Origin: CAVZBT01 sp963773605
GTDB lineage: Bacteria; Acidobacteriota; UBA6911
Length of the DNA stretch: 64,000 bases
Assembly (NCBI GenBank): GCA_963773605.1
Contig: CAVZBT010000010.1
Coordinates: 248,001-312,000 of the forward strand
Reading direction: 5' to 3'
Within the stretch, counting starts at the first letter, position 1. Every line of letters starts with the position of its first letter. The position numbers and the translations under genes were made by a program. Below, piece after piece: positions 36,456-45,735 of this stretch. The notes beneath the pieces were generated by a model. That model was not told where the DNA came from and did no database searches. It saw nothing but the letters and a program-made list of their open reading frames with translations.

Positions 36456-36621
36456 AGTTCCTCTCGCGTGCTTACCCCAACGGAACACCCGCGGTAATTA
36501 TTCCCGAAACAGACTACTCTCTCGCATCATTATTTTGAACGCCATGGTTTTGAGGCTCCGACTCGGTGAGAGCTTCGTTCCTCGTGCCGGGCCGGCCCAC
36601 TTCTGGTACAGTGAATCCACG

Positions 36622-38724
36622 ATGAGACTGGGGAAGGACCTCTGTTTGCTGGGCACGCTTTTCCTGTGCGCCTGCGCGCAGCGCGATGCGGCATACCACA
36701 GCTGGGCCGTCTACGGGGGTGGGGTCGATCAGATCCGCTACTCGCGGCTCGACCAGATCAACCGCGGCAACGTGTCCGGCCTGCGGCAGGCGTGGGTCTT
36801 CGACACCGGCGACGCGTTTCCGGGCTCCGAGATGCAGTGCAACCCCATCGTCGTGGACGGGATCCTGTATGCCGCCTCCCCGAAGCTGCGGGTGATCGCG
36901 CTGGACGCCGCGCGCGGCAGCCTGCGCTGGAGCTTCGACCCCTTCGAGGGGCGCGAGGTCAGGAACCGCCAGCGGGTCCGCGGGCTCGTCCACTGGAGCG
37001 ACGGCGCGGAGCGGCGCATCTATTTTGGCGCCGGCCACGATCTCTGGGCGCTTGACGCCGCGACCGGCCGCCCCGCGACCGGCTTCGGGACGGGCGGCAA
37101 AGTCGACCTGCGCGAGGGGCTCGGGCGCGATCCGGGTGCGCTGAGCGTCACCCTCACGACTCCCGGGGTGGTTTTCCGGGACCTGCTGATTGTCGGCAGC
37201 CTGGTCAGCGAGGCGCTTCCCTCCGCTCCGGGCGACATCCGTGCCTACGAACTGCGCACGGGTAAGTTGCGCTGGAGTTTTCACACGATCCCGCATCCCG
37301 GCGAGTTCGGCCACGAGACCTGGCCCGCGAACGCCTGGCAGTACGCGGGAGGCGCCAACAGCTGGTCGGGAATGGCGCTCGACGAGCGGCGCGGGCTCGT
37401 GTTCGTGCCGACCGGGTCGGCGGCGTTCGATTTCTACGGCGCCAATCGCCACGGCGATAACCTGTTCGCAAACTGCCTGCTTGCCCTGAGGGCCGAAACC
37501 GGGGAACGCGTCTGGCATTTTCAGGCCGTGAGGCACGACGTCTGGGATCGCGATCTCCCGTCGCCGCCCAGCCTCGTCCAGGTGCGCCGGGATGGTCGCA
37601 CCATCGATGCGGTCGCGCAGATCACCAAGTCGGGGCACGTGTACGTCTTCGAACGCGAAACCGGTAAGCCCCTCTTTCCGATCGAGAACCGCAGGGTGCC
37701 GCCTTCGGATGTCGACGGCGAGGTGTTGGCCGCCGAGCAGCCGCTTCCCGCGGCGCCCCCGCCGTTTGCCCGGCAGCAACTGACCGAGGAAATGTTGACC
37801 CACCGCACCCCGGAGGCGCACCAGTCCGCGGTCGACCGCTTCCGCGCGTTGCGCAGCGGCGGGCAGTTCACGCCGCCGAGCCGGGAAGGGACCATCGTGT
37901 TCCCGGGATTCGACGGTGGGGGCGAGTGGGGCGGCAGCGCCTTCGACCCCGAGTCGCACCTGCTGTATGTCAACTCCAACGAAATGGCGTGGGTGCTTCG
38001 GCTCGTGCCGGTGCCGCCCGTGAAACCGCGCACCAGCGGCCAGCAGCTGTACGGCAGGCATTGCGCCTCCTGCCATCGGGCCGATCTGCGCGGCACTCCC
38101 CCCGAGTTTCCCGCCTTGAACGGGATCGCGGCCAAATACCCGGATTCGCGTATCGGGGAGATCATCCGCGACGGGAGCGGCCGCATGCCGGGCTTCGCAA
38201 ACCTGCAGCCCTCCCTGATCGAGGCCATCACCCGGTATCTGGCTCGCGGGGATGCTGTGCCCGCTGTCGCGTCGGACGCGCCGTCGCCGCTTGACCTGAA
38301 GTACACGACTGACGGATACAACAAGTTTCTAGACCCGGACGGCTATCCGGCACTCGAGCCTCCCTGGGGTACGCTCAACGCCATCGACCTCGACAAGGGC
38401 GAGATCGCGTGGAAGATCCCGTTCGGAGAGTTTCCCGAATTGGCGGCCAGGGGATTGCGCAACACCGGGACGGAAAACTACGGGGGGGCCGTCGTCACCG
38501 CCGGCGGGATCCTGTTTATCGGGGCTACGAATCACGATAAGAAATTCCGCGCGTTCGATAAGGCGACGGGCAAGCTGCTCTGGGAGACGGTCCTGCCCGC
38601 GGCCGGCAACGCCACCCCGGCGACCTACGAGGTCGGCGGCCGGCAGTATGTCGTGATCGCGGCGGGCGGCGGCAAGTCCGGCGCGCCTTCGGGCGGCTCC
38701 TATGTCGCCTTCGCGCTGCCATAG
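36622..38724 (+). CDS. PQQ-dependent dehydrogenase with inserted cytochrome c domain, lipoprotein
   Basis: ATG 36622 opens MRLGKDLCLLGTLFLCACAQ, a lipoprotein signal with lipobox LCAC. The 700-residue quinoprotein has an eight-bladed propeller: AYHSWAVYGGGVDQIRYSRL, YFGAGHDLWALDAATG and WSFHTIPHPGEFGHETWP. A heme c domain (CASCH, C481-H485, with Met ligand in GRMPGF) sits between late blades, and the propeller resumes to close near VVIAAGGGKSG. Related enzymes oxidise sugars or alcohols in the periplasm and pass electrons to the respiratory chain. The inserted cytochrome is known in the membrane-associated glucose-type group. Substrate unknown. Confidence 0.9.
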   Translation: MRLGKDLCLLGTLFLCACAQRDAAYHSWAVYGGGVDQIRYSRLDQINRGNVSGLRQAWVFDTGDAFPGSEMQCNPIVVDGILYAASPKLRVIALDAARGSLRWSFDPFEGREVRNRQRVRGLVHWSDGAERRIYFGAGHDLWALDAATGRPATGFGTGGKVDLREGLGRDPGALSVTLTTPGVVFRDLLIVGSLVSEALPSAPGDIRAYELRTGKLRWSFHTIPHPGEFGHETWPANAWQYAGGANSWSGMALDERRGLVFVPTGSAAFDFYGANRHGDNLFANCLLALRAETGERVWHFQAVRHDVWDRDLPSPPSLVQVRRDGRTIDAVAQITKSGHVYVFERETGKPLFPIENRRVPPSDVDGEVLAAEQPLPAAPPPFARQQLTEEMLTHRTPEAHQSAVDRFRALRSGGQFTPPSREGTIVFPGFDGGGEWGGSAFDPESHLLYVNSNEMAWVLRLVPVPPVKPRTSGQQLYGRHCASCHRADLRGTPPEFPALNGIAAKYPDSRIGEIIRDGSGRMPGFANLQPSLIEAITRYLARGDAVPAVASDAPSPLDLKYTTDGYNKFLDPDGYPALEPPWGTLNAIDLDKGEIAWKIPFGEFPELAARGLRNTGTENYGGAVVTAGGILFIGATNHDKKFRAFDKATGKLLWETVLPAAGNATPATYEVGGRQYVVIAAGGGKSGAPSGGSYVAFALP

Positions 38725-38762
38725 GGTTTTCATCTCGAACACTTCTCAAGAAAGGAGTGCAA

Positions 38763-40138
38763 ATGAGACGCGGCAGGTTCTTGGTGCTGTGGTGCGTCGC
38801 GGTGGCGGTGTTTGGGCAGCAGCAGGTCAACATCATCGTGCGTCCCAAGGAGATCCACGACGTGCTGGTCAACCCGGGGATGGGTATCCAGACTTTCCAG
38901 CGCTTCAACGGGCAGGCGATCTATCCCGGCCTGCGCTGGTCCGAGGTCGGGCCGGAGGGCCCCGTCGCCGATGCCGCGGGCCCGGTGGACTTTCCCGGCT
39001 CTTCGGTGGCTTATCTGCGCTGGTTCTGGTCGCAGCTGGAACCGGAGCGCGGCAAGTACCGCTGGGACATCCTCGATTCCGCCCTGGACGAGGCGCGCAA
39101 GCACGGCCAGGCCCTGAATATCCGACTCATGCCCTACGACCAGGGGAACCCGCTGCCGGAGTGGTACCGCAACTCGGGCGCCCGCCGGGCCAACAAGCCG
39201 AAGACCAGGATGGCAAGATCTGGTCCCCCGATGCGGACGACCCTGCCTACGCGAAGTACTGGAGCGCTTTCATCCTGGAGGCGGGCCGCCGCTACGACGG
39301 GCACCCGTACCTGGACACGGTGGACATTTCGACGGTGGGCTACTGGGGCGAAGGCTGGGGCCCCTACCTGCCGGCCTGGACGGTGCAGAAGGAGCTGATC
39401 GACCTGCACTTCAAGGCGTTCACCCGGACCCCCCTGCTGATGAATTTCGACGAGCCGGACGCCCTGGTCTACGGCTGCGAGCGGGGCGCCGGCTGGCGCC
39501 TCGATTGCTGGGGCGATATGGGGCGTCCCGGCCGGAATTTCGCCCACATGGTCGACATGTACCCGCAGCAGATTGCCCGCGGGGGCCTCGGGGACATCTG
39601 GCGGCGGTCGCCCGTGTCGCTGGAGGTGTGCGGCACACCCGGTTCATGGAAGAAGATGAACTACGAGCTGAAGCCGATCCTGGACCAGGCGCTGCGCTGG
39701 CACGCATCGACGATCAACCTGAAATCGACGAAGATCCCGGACGAGTGGAAAGAAGATTTCGAGGAGTTTCAGAAACAGATCGGTTACCGCTACATGCTGC
39801 GCCGCTTCGAGTATCCCCCGCAAGTGAAGGCGAACCGCATGCTGCCCGTGAAGATGTGGTGGTTCAATGCCGGCGTTGCCCCGGTGTATCGCGAGTACCA
39901 CCTGATGATGCGGATCGGGGACGCTCTCGTGCAGGTGCCCGTCGACGTGCGCAAGTGGCTGCCGGGCGATGCGGTGTACGAGGGGACGCTCTATGTCGAC
40001 GGGGCCCTCCGGCCGGGGCAGCACAAGCTCAGCGTGGCCATGGTGGACCCGAGAACCGGGCAGCCGGCCATCCGGCTCGCCATGGAAGGACGTCAGCCCG
40101 ACGGCTGGTACGACCTCGGCGCCATCACGGTGGAATGA
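38763..40138 (+). CDS. Secreted DUF4832-like protein (glycosidase-like TIM barrel), frameshifted
   Basis: ATG 38763, seven bases after AAAGGAG, starts MRRGRFLVLWCVAVAVFGQQ, a signal peptide. The first frame runs through NPGMGIQTFQRFNGQ, LRWFWSQLEPERGKYRWDIL and IRLMPYDQGNPLPEWY. It then breaks near 39200-39215; restoring one base in the ACCAGGATGG stretch joins it to the frame DGKIWSPDADDPAYAKYWSA, which continues to 40138 (YDLGAITVE), about 458 residues. The pattern resembles DUF4832-type proteins related to GH42-like barrels, with a C-terminal beta domain. VDISTVGYWGEGWG holds a possible catalytic Glu. The frameshift may be a sequence error. Confidence 0.65.
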
Positions 40139-40144
40139 TTCCAG

Positions 40145-40241
40145 GTGGGCGGGGGAGGCCCGACCCCGCCCCTCACCGGGTTGGGGTGAACACGGTCCGA
40201 CGAGCAGGATCTGTGGGGCCGCGTCGGGCCGCCGCGCCCAC
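40145..40241. repeat. Family B repeat copy
   Basis: GTGGGC (40145-40150) and GCCCAC (40236-40241) bound a copy holding GAGGCCCGACCCCGCCCCTC and GGGGCCGCGTCGGGCCGCCG. It lies between the convergent DUF4832-like and Tat-isomerase genes. Confidence 0.75.
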
Positions 40242-40258
40242 TTTGGGCGGCCCCGACC

Positions 40259-41221
40259 TCAGACTCGCGCGATGATCTCCAGCAGGCCTTGCAGCGATTC
40301 GCGGGTCGCAAGCTCCTTGTTGCGATCGGGCCTCTGGTAGTGCGTCTCCAGTGTCAGAGTGCCCTGGTAGCCTTCCTTGATGAGGGTCCGCAGCAGGCCC
40401 GTGTTGTCGATCTCTCCTTTGCCCGTCGGAACCCACTCGCACTTTCCCGTCGCCGTGTTGCGTTTCGCGTCGCGCAGGTGGATGTGGTGCACCCGTTTCT
40501 TGTCCAGCAGCGCATAGCCGCCCGGGAAGGGCACCTCCGGGGCGCAGAAGGCGTTGTTCGGGTCCCACGCGAGGCCGAGCGCCGGTGACGGCACCGCCGC
40601 GAGCAGCCGCGCGCACTCCGCGGAGGTCTCCACCAGCCCGCCGTTGACATTTTCGACCAGCAGGACGCGCCCGGCGGCGCGGGCGCGATCGGCTGCGCGG
40701 CCGAGATGCTCGGCCACCCGCCGCCAGGCGGCTTCGACGTCTTCGGCGCGCCAGAACGCGAAGATCCGGATGAAGCGCGTCCCGAGGATCTCGGCCCGTT
40801 CGAGGGCGCGCCCGAGCAGGGCGTCCTGCTGGTCGTACGGGTAGTCATCGCGCATGCCGCGCGCGGGCTTCAGGCCGGGAAGGGCACACTTGTAGAGGGC
40901 GGTGTCGAGCACCGACAACCGGATCTTCGCGTCGTCCAGCAGGCCGCGCGCTTTCAGGACCTCGGCCGTCTCGAGATCGGTGACGTAAGTGCCCCAGAGG
41001 TTGCGGATCTCGGCCCACTCCAGGCCGAACTCCCTCAGGAAGCGCAGCGCCGTCTCGAGGTCCGGGGCGATCTCGTCCGTGGTGACCCCGAGTTTGAAGC
41101 GGCGCGCCGCCGTGTTGAGGTCCGCGGCTGCACCGCGTGAAAGTCCCAGGCCGGCCAATCCCGCGCCTGCCAGCGCCGCAAAGCGCCTGCGTGTACACCG
41201 ACTCAGTCCATGATCATCCAT
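40259..41221 (-). CDS. Tat-exported sugar phosphate isomerase/epimerase-like TIM-barrel protein
   Basis: This is a 320-residue protein opening MDDHGLSRCTRRRFAALAGA, a twin-arginine signal; AAGGGG lies upstream. The barrel resembles xylose-isomerase-like (AP_endonuc_2) proteins: LGVTTDEIAPDLETALRFLR, LVENVNGGLVE (metal Glu region), GLAWDPNNAF (metal Asp/Asn) and VHHIHLRDAKR (metal His). The C-terminal Glu ligand is in LTLETHYQRP. All usual metal-site positions appear intact. Such proteins isomerise, epimerise or cleave sugars or keto-glycosides; which one is not predictable. It is a second, intact counterpart of the frameshifted gene at 1318-2245. Confidence 0.8.
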   Translation of the reverse strand: MDDHGLSRCTRRRFAALAGAGLAGLGLSRGAAADLNTAARRFKLGVTTDEIAPDLETALRFLREFGLEWAEIRNLWGTYVTDLETAEVLKARGLLDDAKIRLSVLDTALYKCALPGLKPARGMRDDYPYDQQDALLGRALERAEILGTRFIRIFAFWRAEDVEAAWRRVAEHLGRAADRARAAGRVLLVENVNGGLVETSAECARLLAAVPSPALGLAWDPNNAFCAPEVPFPGGYALLDKKRVHHIHLRDAKRNTATGKCEWVPTGKGEIDNTGLLRTLIKEGYQGTLTLETHYQRPDRNKELATRESLQGLLEIIARV

Positions 41222-41363
41222 AAATCCCCTTAATGACCTTCGCAGACTTCGAGGTGAGCGACGGCACCGCAGTTGCCCCTCGCATTCAAGGCGGTGCGGC
41301 GTATATATTCGGTCGTCAGCGCTGCGGCGTCAACAGCTGTCAAACGTCGCGGAGGGAGGGTCC

Positions 41364-41957
41364 ATGGAACTGCTTGAAGCGGACCGAAGCATAGTGGCCG
41401 TGATCGACCTTCAGGGGAAGTTGATGGAGATGATCGAGCGCCCTGCCCTGGTCGTCGAGGCGACCGTCCGGCTGATCAGGCTCGCCGGGCTGTTCGAGGT
41501 GCCGGTCGTCCTGACCGAACAGTATCCCCGGGGCCTCGGCCCCACGCACCCGGAGGTTCGGGCCGCATTCGATGCGCTGGCCACGCCGCGCAGGTACATA
41601 GACAAGACGGCATTCGGCTGCTGCGGCGTTCCAGGGTTCGACGGTGCGCTCGAGGAACTGCGCCCCGGCCTCGAGCCGGCGCGGCGCCAGGTGGTCGTCG
41701 CGGGGATCGAAGCCCACGTGTGCGTCATGCAGACGGTCGTTGAGCTCCTGCGCCGGCACAACGGGGTTTATGTCTGCTGGGACTGCGTCAGCGGCCGGGG
41801 TGCCGAATATCGCCGCCACGCCCTGGACCGGATGGCGCAGGCGGGGGCGGTCCTGACAAACCACGAGTCGACCGGGTTCGAGTGGGCGCGCCACAAGGAC
41901 GATCCGCGGTTCAAGGAGATGAGCCACCTGTTCAAGGAGGGTCAGCCGAGAGGTTGA
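41364..41957 (+). CDS. Isochorismatase-family hydrolase
   Basis: This is a 197-residue cysteine-hydrolase-fold protein. The catalytic triad is visible: D15 in VAVIDLQGKLM, Lys in YIDKTAFGCC and nucleophile C120 in IEAHVCVMQT. The preceding non-prolyl cis-peptide segment is VVVAGIEAH. Family members hydrolyse isochorismate, nicotinamide or other amides; this short form is of the YcaC-like group with unknown substrate. A G-rich GGAGGG lies upstream of the ATG. The 3' end overlaps the convergent VTT gene by 16 bases. Confidence 0.88.
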   Translation: MELLEADRSIVAVIDLQGKLMEMIERPALVVEATVRLIRLAGLFEVPVVLTEQYPRGLGPTHPEVRAAFDALATPRRYIDKTAFGCCGVPGFDGALEELRPGLEPARRQVVVAGIEAHVCVMQTVVELLRRHNGVYVCWDCVSGRGAEYRRHALDRMAQAGAVLTNHESTGFEWARHKDDPRFKEMSHLFKEGQPRG

Positions 41958-42580
41958 TCGGGGGGCGGCGCCCCTTGGGCTTGCGGTTTCGGCGGCGGTA
42001 GCGCGCCCCGCGCGCGCAGTCTTCGGGCCAGGATGAAGGACGCGGCCAGCGCCAGCAGGACCCCCACGATCAGGAGGTAGTGGTCCCTGATCATGCCGGC
42101 AGCCTCGTCGCCGAAGCGGGCACCGAGCCAGCCGATGAGGGCATAACGCATCACGCGTGCCAGGGCGACCGCCGCAGCGAACGTGGCGATCGGGGTGCGG
42201 AACGCGCCGGCGGCCAGGATGACCGCTTTCGTCGGAAACGGAGGCGGCATGGCGACGCCTGTGAAAACTGCCCAGGCGGCGTTCCTCTGAATCAGGCGCT
42301 CGATGCGCTCGCGCCGGCCCGGAGAAAAGCGCGCCAGCGCGGCTTTTCCTCCGGCCATCCCGACACGGTAGAGGACGATGCAGCCGACCGTCGATCCCAG
42401 GGCAGCTGCCAGGACGATGAGCGGCACTTGCGCGGGGTTGTGCCAGGACAGCAGCAACACAACCGCGTCCGGGCCGCCCACCATGGGGACGGCGGCGGAA
42501 TCCAGCAGTGCGAGGAGGAACACTCCGGGGATGCCGAGATAAACAAGATATTGACCGACCCGGTCGATTAGTCGCAGCAA
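41942..42580 (-). CDS. VTT-domain (YqaA/DedA-like) membrane protein
   Basis: TTG 42580 is the likely start, giving a 212-residue inner-membrane protein. VTT features include YLGIPGVFLLALLDSAAVP, a small-residue-rich re-entrant region, RVGMAGGKAALARF and GVAMPPPFPTKAVILAAGAF. Relatives (DedA, YqaA, SNARE-associated) are implicated in lipid flipping and membrane homeostasis. The C-terminus is basic then proline-rich (LPPPKPQAQGAPPPDQPLG). A paralogue of similar size lies at 57631-58236. Confidence 0.82.
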   Translation of the reverse strand: MLRLIDRVGQYLVYLGIPGVFLLALLDSAAVPMVGGPDAVVLLLSWHNPAQVPLIVLAAALGSTVGCIVLYRVGMAGGKAALARFSPGRRERIERLIQRNAAWAVFTGVAMPPPFPTKAVILAAGAFRTPIATFAAAVALARVMRYALIGWLGARFGDEAAGMIRDHYLLIVGVLLALAASFILARRLRARGALPPPKPQAQGAPPPDQPLG

Positions 42581-42623
42581 GATTCCCGCCCTAGAATTCG
42601 GATTGGGGCGTTATACCTTCGCG

Positions 42624-42817
42624 GGCAGGAAGAAGCGAGAAGAAAGTAGCCGGAAGCCGAAGACGGAAGCCAGAAGAACGGAAGCCAGAAGACGGACGGA
42701 AGCCGGAAGCCGGAAGAATCCAGTCTGTCCGGTGTCGGCCGTTCATGCATTCGGCTTCCGGCTTCCATCTTTGCCCTGTAGGCACCGGGCTTCCGGCTTC
42801 TTTCTTCCGGCTTCCTG
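42624..42817. repeat. Family C inverted pair upstream of the GH2 gene
   Basis: A purine-rich block (about 42624-42718, units such as GGAAGCCAGAAGACGGA) faces a pyrimidine-rich block (about 42751-42817, CGGCTTCCGGCTTCCATC type) across a short spacer. This could fold into a long imperfect hairpin immediately before the ribosome-binding site AGGAGGA of the GH2 gene. Confidence 0.75.
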
Positions 42818-42831
42818 CATAGGAGGAATGT

Positions 42832-45735
42832 ATGGCCGTCAAAGTTCGGTCTGTCCTACTCAATGCCCCGGCCCGTCCTGGCTTCCGGCTTCTGCCTTTC
42901 GGCTTCCGGCTTCTGCCTTTGGCCTTCATGCTCCTCCAGGCGCCGGCGGTTGTGGCGCAGCCCGACGTGATCTCTCTTGCCGGGCGGTGGCGTTTTTCCC
43001 TCGACCGCGACGATCGCGGGCTCCAGGAGCGCATGTTCGAGACTGCGCTGCCCGGGGCAATCCGGCTGCCGGGGACACTTCCGGGGCAGGGCATCGGTGA
43101 CGAGGTTACGACTGCGACGCGGTGGACGGGGGACATCGTCGACCGCTCCTACTTCACCGAGCCCCAGTATGCGGAGTACAGGCGGCCGGGCAACATCAAG
43201 GTCCCCTTTTGGCTCCAGCCCGACCGGTATTATGCCGGGGTGGCGTGGTACCAGCGAAGCATCCGGGTGCCGTCACGCTGGAGCGGGAAACGGGTCGCCC
43301 TCCTGCTCGAGCGCCCGCACTGGGAGACGCGGGTGTGGCTGGACGGCAAGCCCGCCGGCGGCAACACGTCTCTCGGGACCCCGCACGAGTACGATCTCGG
43401 GACCAGGCTCGCTCCAGGGGGGCACACCCTCACGATCCGGGTGGACAACCGCATGGTGGTCGATGTGGGGGTGAATTCGCACAGCGTCTCCGACCACACG
43501 CAGGGAAACTGGAACGGTATCGTCGGGCGAATCGAGTTGAGCGCGACCCCGCTCGTGTGGATCTCGGACCTGCAGGTGTTTCCTCATGTGGCCGCGAAAT
43601 CCGTCACGGTCAAGGGCCGCACCGGCAACGCCACCGGGAGCCCCGGCCGCGGCTCGGTGCGGATTGCGGTCCGCCGCGCGCCGCCGGGCGCGGGCGCAGG
43701 GATTGCCGCGCGCACGGTGGGTGTGTCGTGGGACTCCTCCGGCGGGACGTTCCAGGCGGAGATTCCGCTCGGCGCCTCCGCCGAAACCTGGGACGAATTC
43801 AACCCCGCGCTGTACGAGGCCACGGCTGCCCTCGGCCCGGAGGCACACGCGCGCTCCGCGACTTTCGGGATGCGCGAGATATCCACTCGAGGCACTCAGT
43901 TTGTGCTCAACGGCCGCAAGATATTTTTCCGGGGCACGCTCGAATGCGCCATCTTCCCGCTGACCGGCCACCCCCCGGTGGATGTCGAGTCCTGGCGGCG
44001 CATCATCCGTGCGGCAAAGGCGCACGGGCTGAACAATATCCGGTTCCACTCCTGGTGCCCGCCCGAGGCCGCGTTCGTTGCGGCCGACGAACTCGGGTTC
44101 TACCTGCACGTGGAGTGTTCTTCGTGGGCGAACGGCTCGACCGGTCTGGGAGACGGCCGTCCCGTCGACCGCTGGATCTATGAAGAGGCGGACCGGATCC
44201 TCGCCGCCTACGGCAATCACCCTTCGTTCCTGCTCATGCCGTACGGGAACGAGCCGGGAGGCAAGAATCACGCGGCGTTCCTTTCCCGGTGGGTCGCACA
44301 TTACCGGACTGCCGACTCACGCCGCCTGTACACGAGCGGGGCCGGCTGGCCGCAGCTTCCCGAGAACCAGTTTCACGTGGCGCCGGACCCACGCGTCCAG
44401 GCCTGGGGCGCGGGCCTGAACTCCCGCATCAATGCACGCGCGCCCGAGACCCGGACCGACTACCGCGACTACATCGCCGGCCGGGCCGTCCCGGTGATCA
44501 GCCACGAGATAGGGCAATGGTGCGTCTACCCCGACTTCGAGGAGATGACGAAGTACACGGGGTATCTGAAGCCCAAAAATTTCGAGATTTTCCGCGACCG
44601 TTTGCGCAAAAAAGGGATGCTCGAACAGGCGCAGGCTTTCCTGATGGCATCCGGGAAACTGCAGACCCTCTGTTACAAGGAGGACATCGAGTCGGCGCTG
44701 CGGACCCCGGGGATGGGAGGCTTTCAGCTCCTCGACCTTCACGATTTCCCGGGGCAGGGGACCGCGCTCGTCGGCGTGCTCGACCCGTTCTGGGACTCGA
44801 AGGGATACGTCACACCCGCCGAGTACAGCCGCTTCTGCAACAGCACCGTGCCGCTTGCGCGCCTGGCCAAGCGGGTGTTTACCACCGCCGAGCCGCTCGA
44901 GGCGCAGCTCGAGGTCACCCACTTCGGCCCCCGGCCGATTGCAGGGGCGGTCGCCGCCTGGAGCCTCGTCGACGAGGCCGGGAAAGCGCAGCGATCGGGC
45001 AAGCTGCCGGCCGCCGATGTGCCGGTGGACAGCGCCGTCGCCCTGGGCCCGATACGGGCGGACCTCGCCGGGTTGACCGCGCCGGCACATTTCAGGCTGG
45101 TTGCCGCCATTGAAGGCACCCCGTTCGAGAACGATTGGGACCTTTGGGTCTACCCTGCGACGCTGCCCGACCCCGGCGGTGCACGCGTCGCGATCGCACG
45201 GGAACTGGACGACGAGACGCTCGGGGCCCTTACCGCCGGCGGCAGGGTGCTGCTGCAGATACCGCCGGCGCGCGTGGCGCCGGACCCCGCCCTGGGCCCC
45301 GTCGCGCTCGGGTTTTCCAGCATTTTCTGGAACACCGCGTGGACGAAACGGCAGGCGCCGCACACGCTCGGCATACTGTGCGACCCGCACAACCCCGCCC
45401 TGGCCGATTTCCCCACTGAGTACCACAGCAACTGGCAATGGTGGTACCTGGTCAGCAGCGCGGGGGCGATGATCCTGGACCACCTGCCTCGCGGGCTGAA
45501 CCCGATCGTGCAGGTGATCGATGACTGGTTTACCGCGCGGAGACTCGGCCTGGTTTTCGAGGCCAGGGTCGGCAAGGGGAAGCTCGTCGTCTGCAGCGTC
45601 GATCTGGAGAGCGGGTTCGAAAACAACCCTGTAGCGCGTCAATTGCGGTACAGCCTGCTGCGTTATATGGCGGGGGAGGGCTTTTTGCCGGCCACTGAAC
45701 TCACGCCGGCTCAAGTGCGAGCGCTGTACCGATGA
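42832..45735 (+). CDS. Secreted GH2-family glycoside hydrolase (beta-galactosidase-like)
   Basis: ATG 42832 follows AGGAGGAATGT. The 967-residue protein has a sugar-binding jelly-roll domain (WYQRSIRVPSRWSGKRVALL, ETRVWLDGKPAGGN), an immunoglobulin-like domain and a TIM barrel starting FRGTLECAIFPL. Acid/base E474 lies in YGNEPGG and nucleophile E559 in VISHEIGQW, as in GH2. C-terminal beta domains follow. The exact substrate (beta-galactoside, glucuronide or mannoside) is open. Oddly, the signal-peptide core (FRLLPFGFRLLPLAFMLL) is encoded by family C repeat units at about 42886-42931. Confidence 0.85.
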   Translation: MAVKVRSVLLNAPARPGFRLLPFGFRLLPLAFMLLQAPAVVAQPDVISLAGRWRFSLDRDDRGLQERMFETALPGAIRLPGTLPGQGIGDEVTTATRWTGDIVDRSYFTEPQYAEYRRPGNIKVPFWLQPDRYYAGVAWYQRSIRVPSRWSGKRVALLLERPHWETRVWLDGKPAGGNTSLGTPHEYDLGTRLAPGGHTLTIRVDNRMVVDVGVNSHSVSDHTQGNWNGIVGRIELSATPLVWISDLQVFPHVAAKSVTVKGRTGNATGSPGRGSVRIAVRRAPPGAGAGIAARTVGVSWDSSGGTFQAEIPLGASAETWDEFNPALYEATAALGPEAHARSATFGMREISTRGTQFVLNGRKIFFRGTLECAIFPLTGHPPVDVESWRRIIRAAKAHGLNNIRFHSWCPPEAAFVAADELGFYLHVECSSWANGSTGLGDGRPVDRWIYEEADRILAAYGNHPSFLLMPYGNEPGGKNHAAFLSRWVAHYRTADSRRLYTSGAGWPQLPENQFHVAPDPRVQAWGAGLNSRINARAPETRTDYRDYIAGRAVPVISHEIGQWCVYPDFEEMTKYTGYLKPKNFEIFRDRLRKKGMLEQAQAFLMASGKLQTLCYKEDIESALRTPGMGGFQLLDLHDFPGQGTALVGVLDPFWDSKGYVTPAEYSRFCNSTVPLARLAKRVFTTAEPLEAQLEVTHFGPRPIAGAVAAWSLVDEAGKAQRSGKLPAADVPVDSAVALGPIRADLAGLTAPAHFRLVAAIEGTPFENDWDLWVYPATLPDPGGARVAIARELDDETLGALTAGGRVLLQIPPARVAPDPALGPVALGFSSIFWNTAWTKRQAPHTLGILCDPHNPALADFPTEYHSNWQWWYLVSSAGAMILDHLPRGLNPIVQVIDDWFTARRLGLVFEARVGKGKLVVCSVDLESGFENNPVARQLRYSLLRYMAGEGFLPATELTPAQVRALYR
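42886..42931 (+). repeat. Family C repeat inside the GH2 signal-peptide coding sequence
   Basis: Two direct units of GGCTTCCGGCTTCTGCCTTT(C/G) encode the repeated peptide GFRLLPFGFRLLPLAF. The bases are of the same CTTCCGGCTTC type as the non-coding blocks just upstream. Confidence 0.75.

Noticed and set aside
42624..42817. Coding sequence through the purine/pyrimidine blocks
   Set aside because: Open frames here give low-complexity Arg/Lys/Pro or Phe/Leu/Pro peptides without ribosome-binding sites; only the frame entering the GH2 gene is supported.
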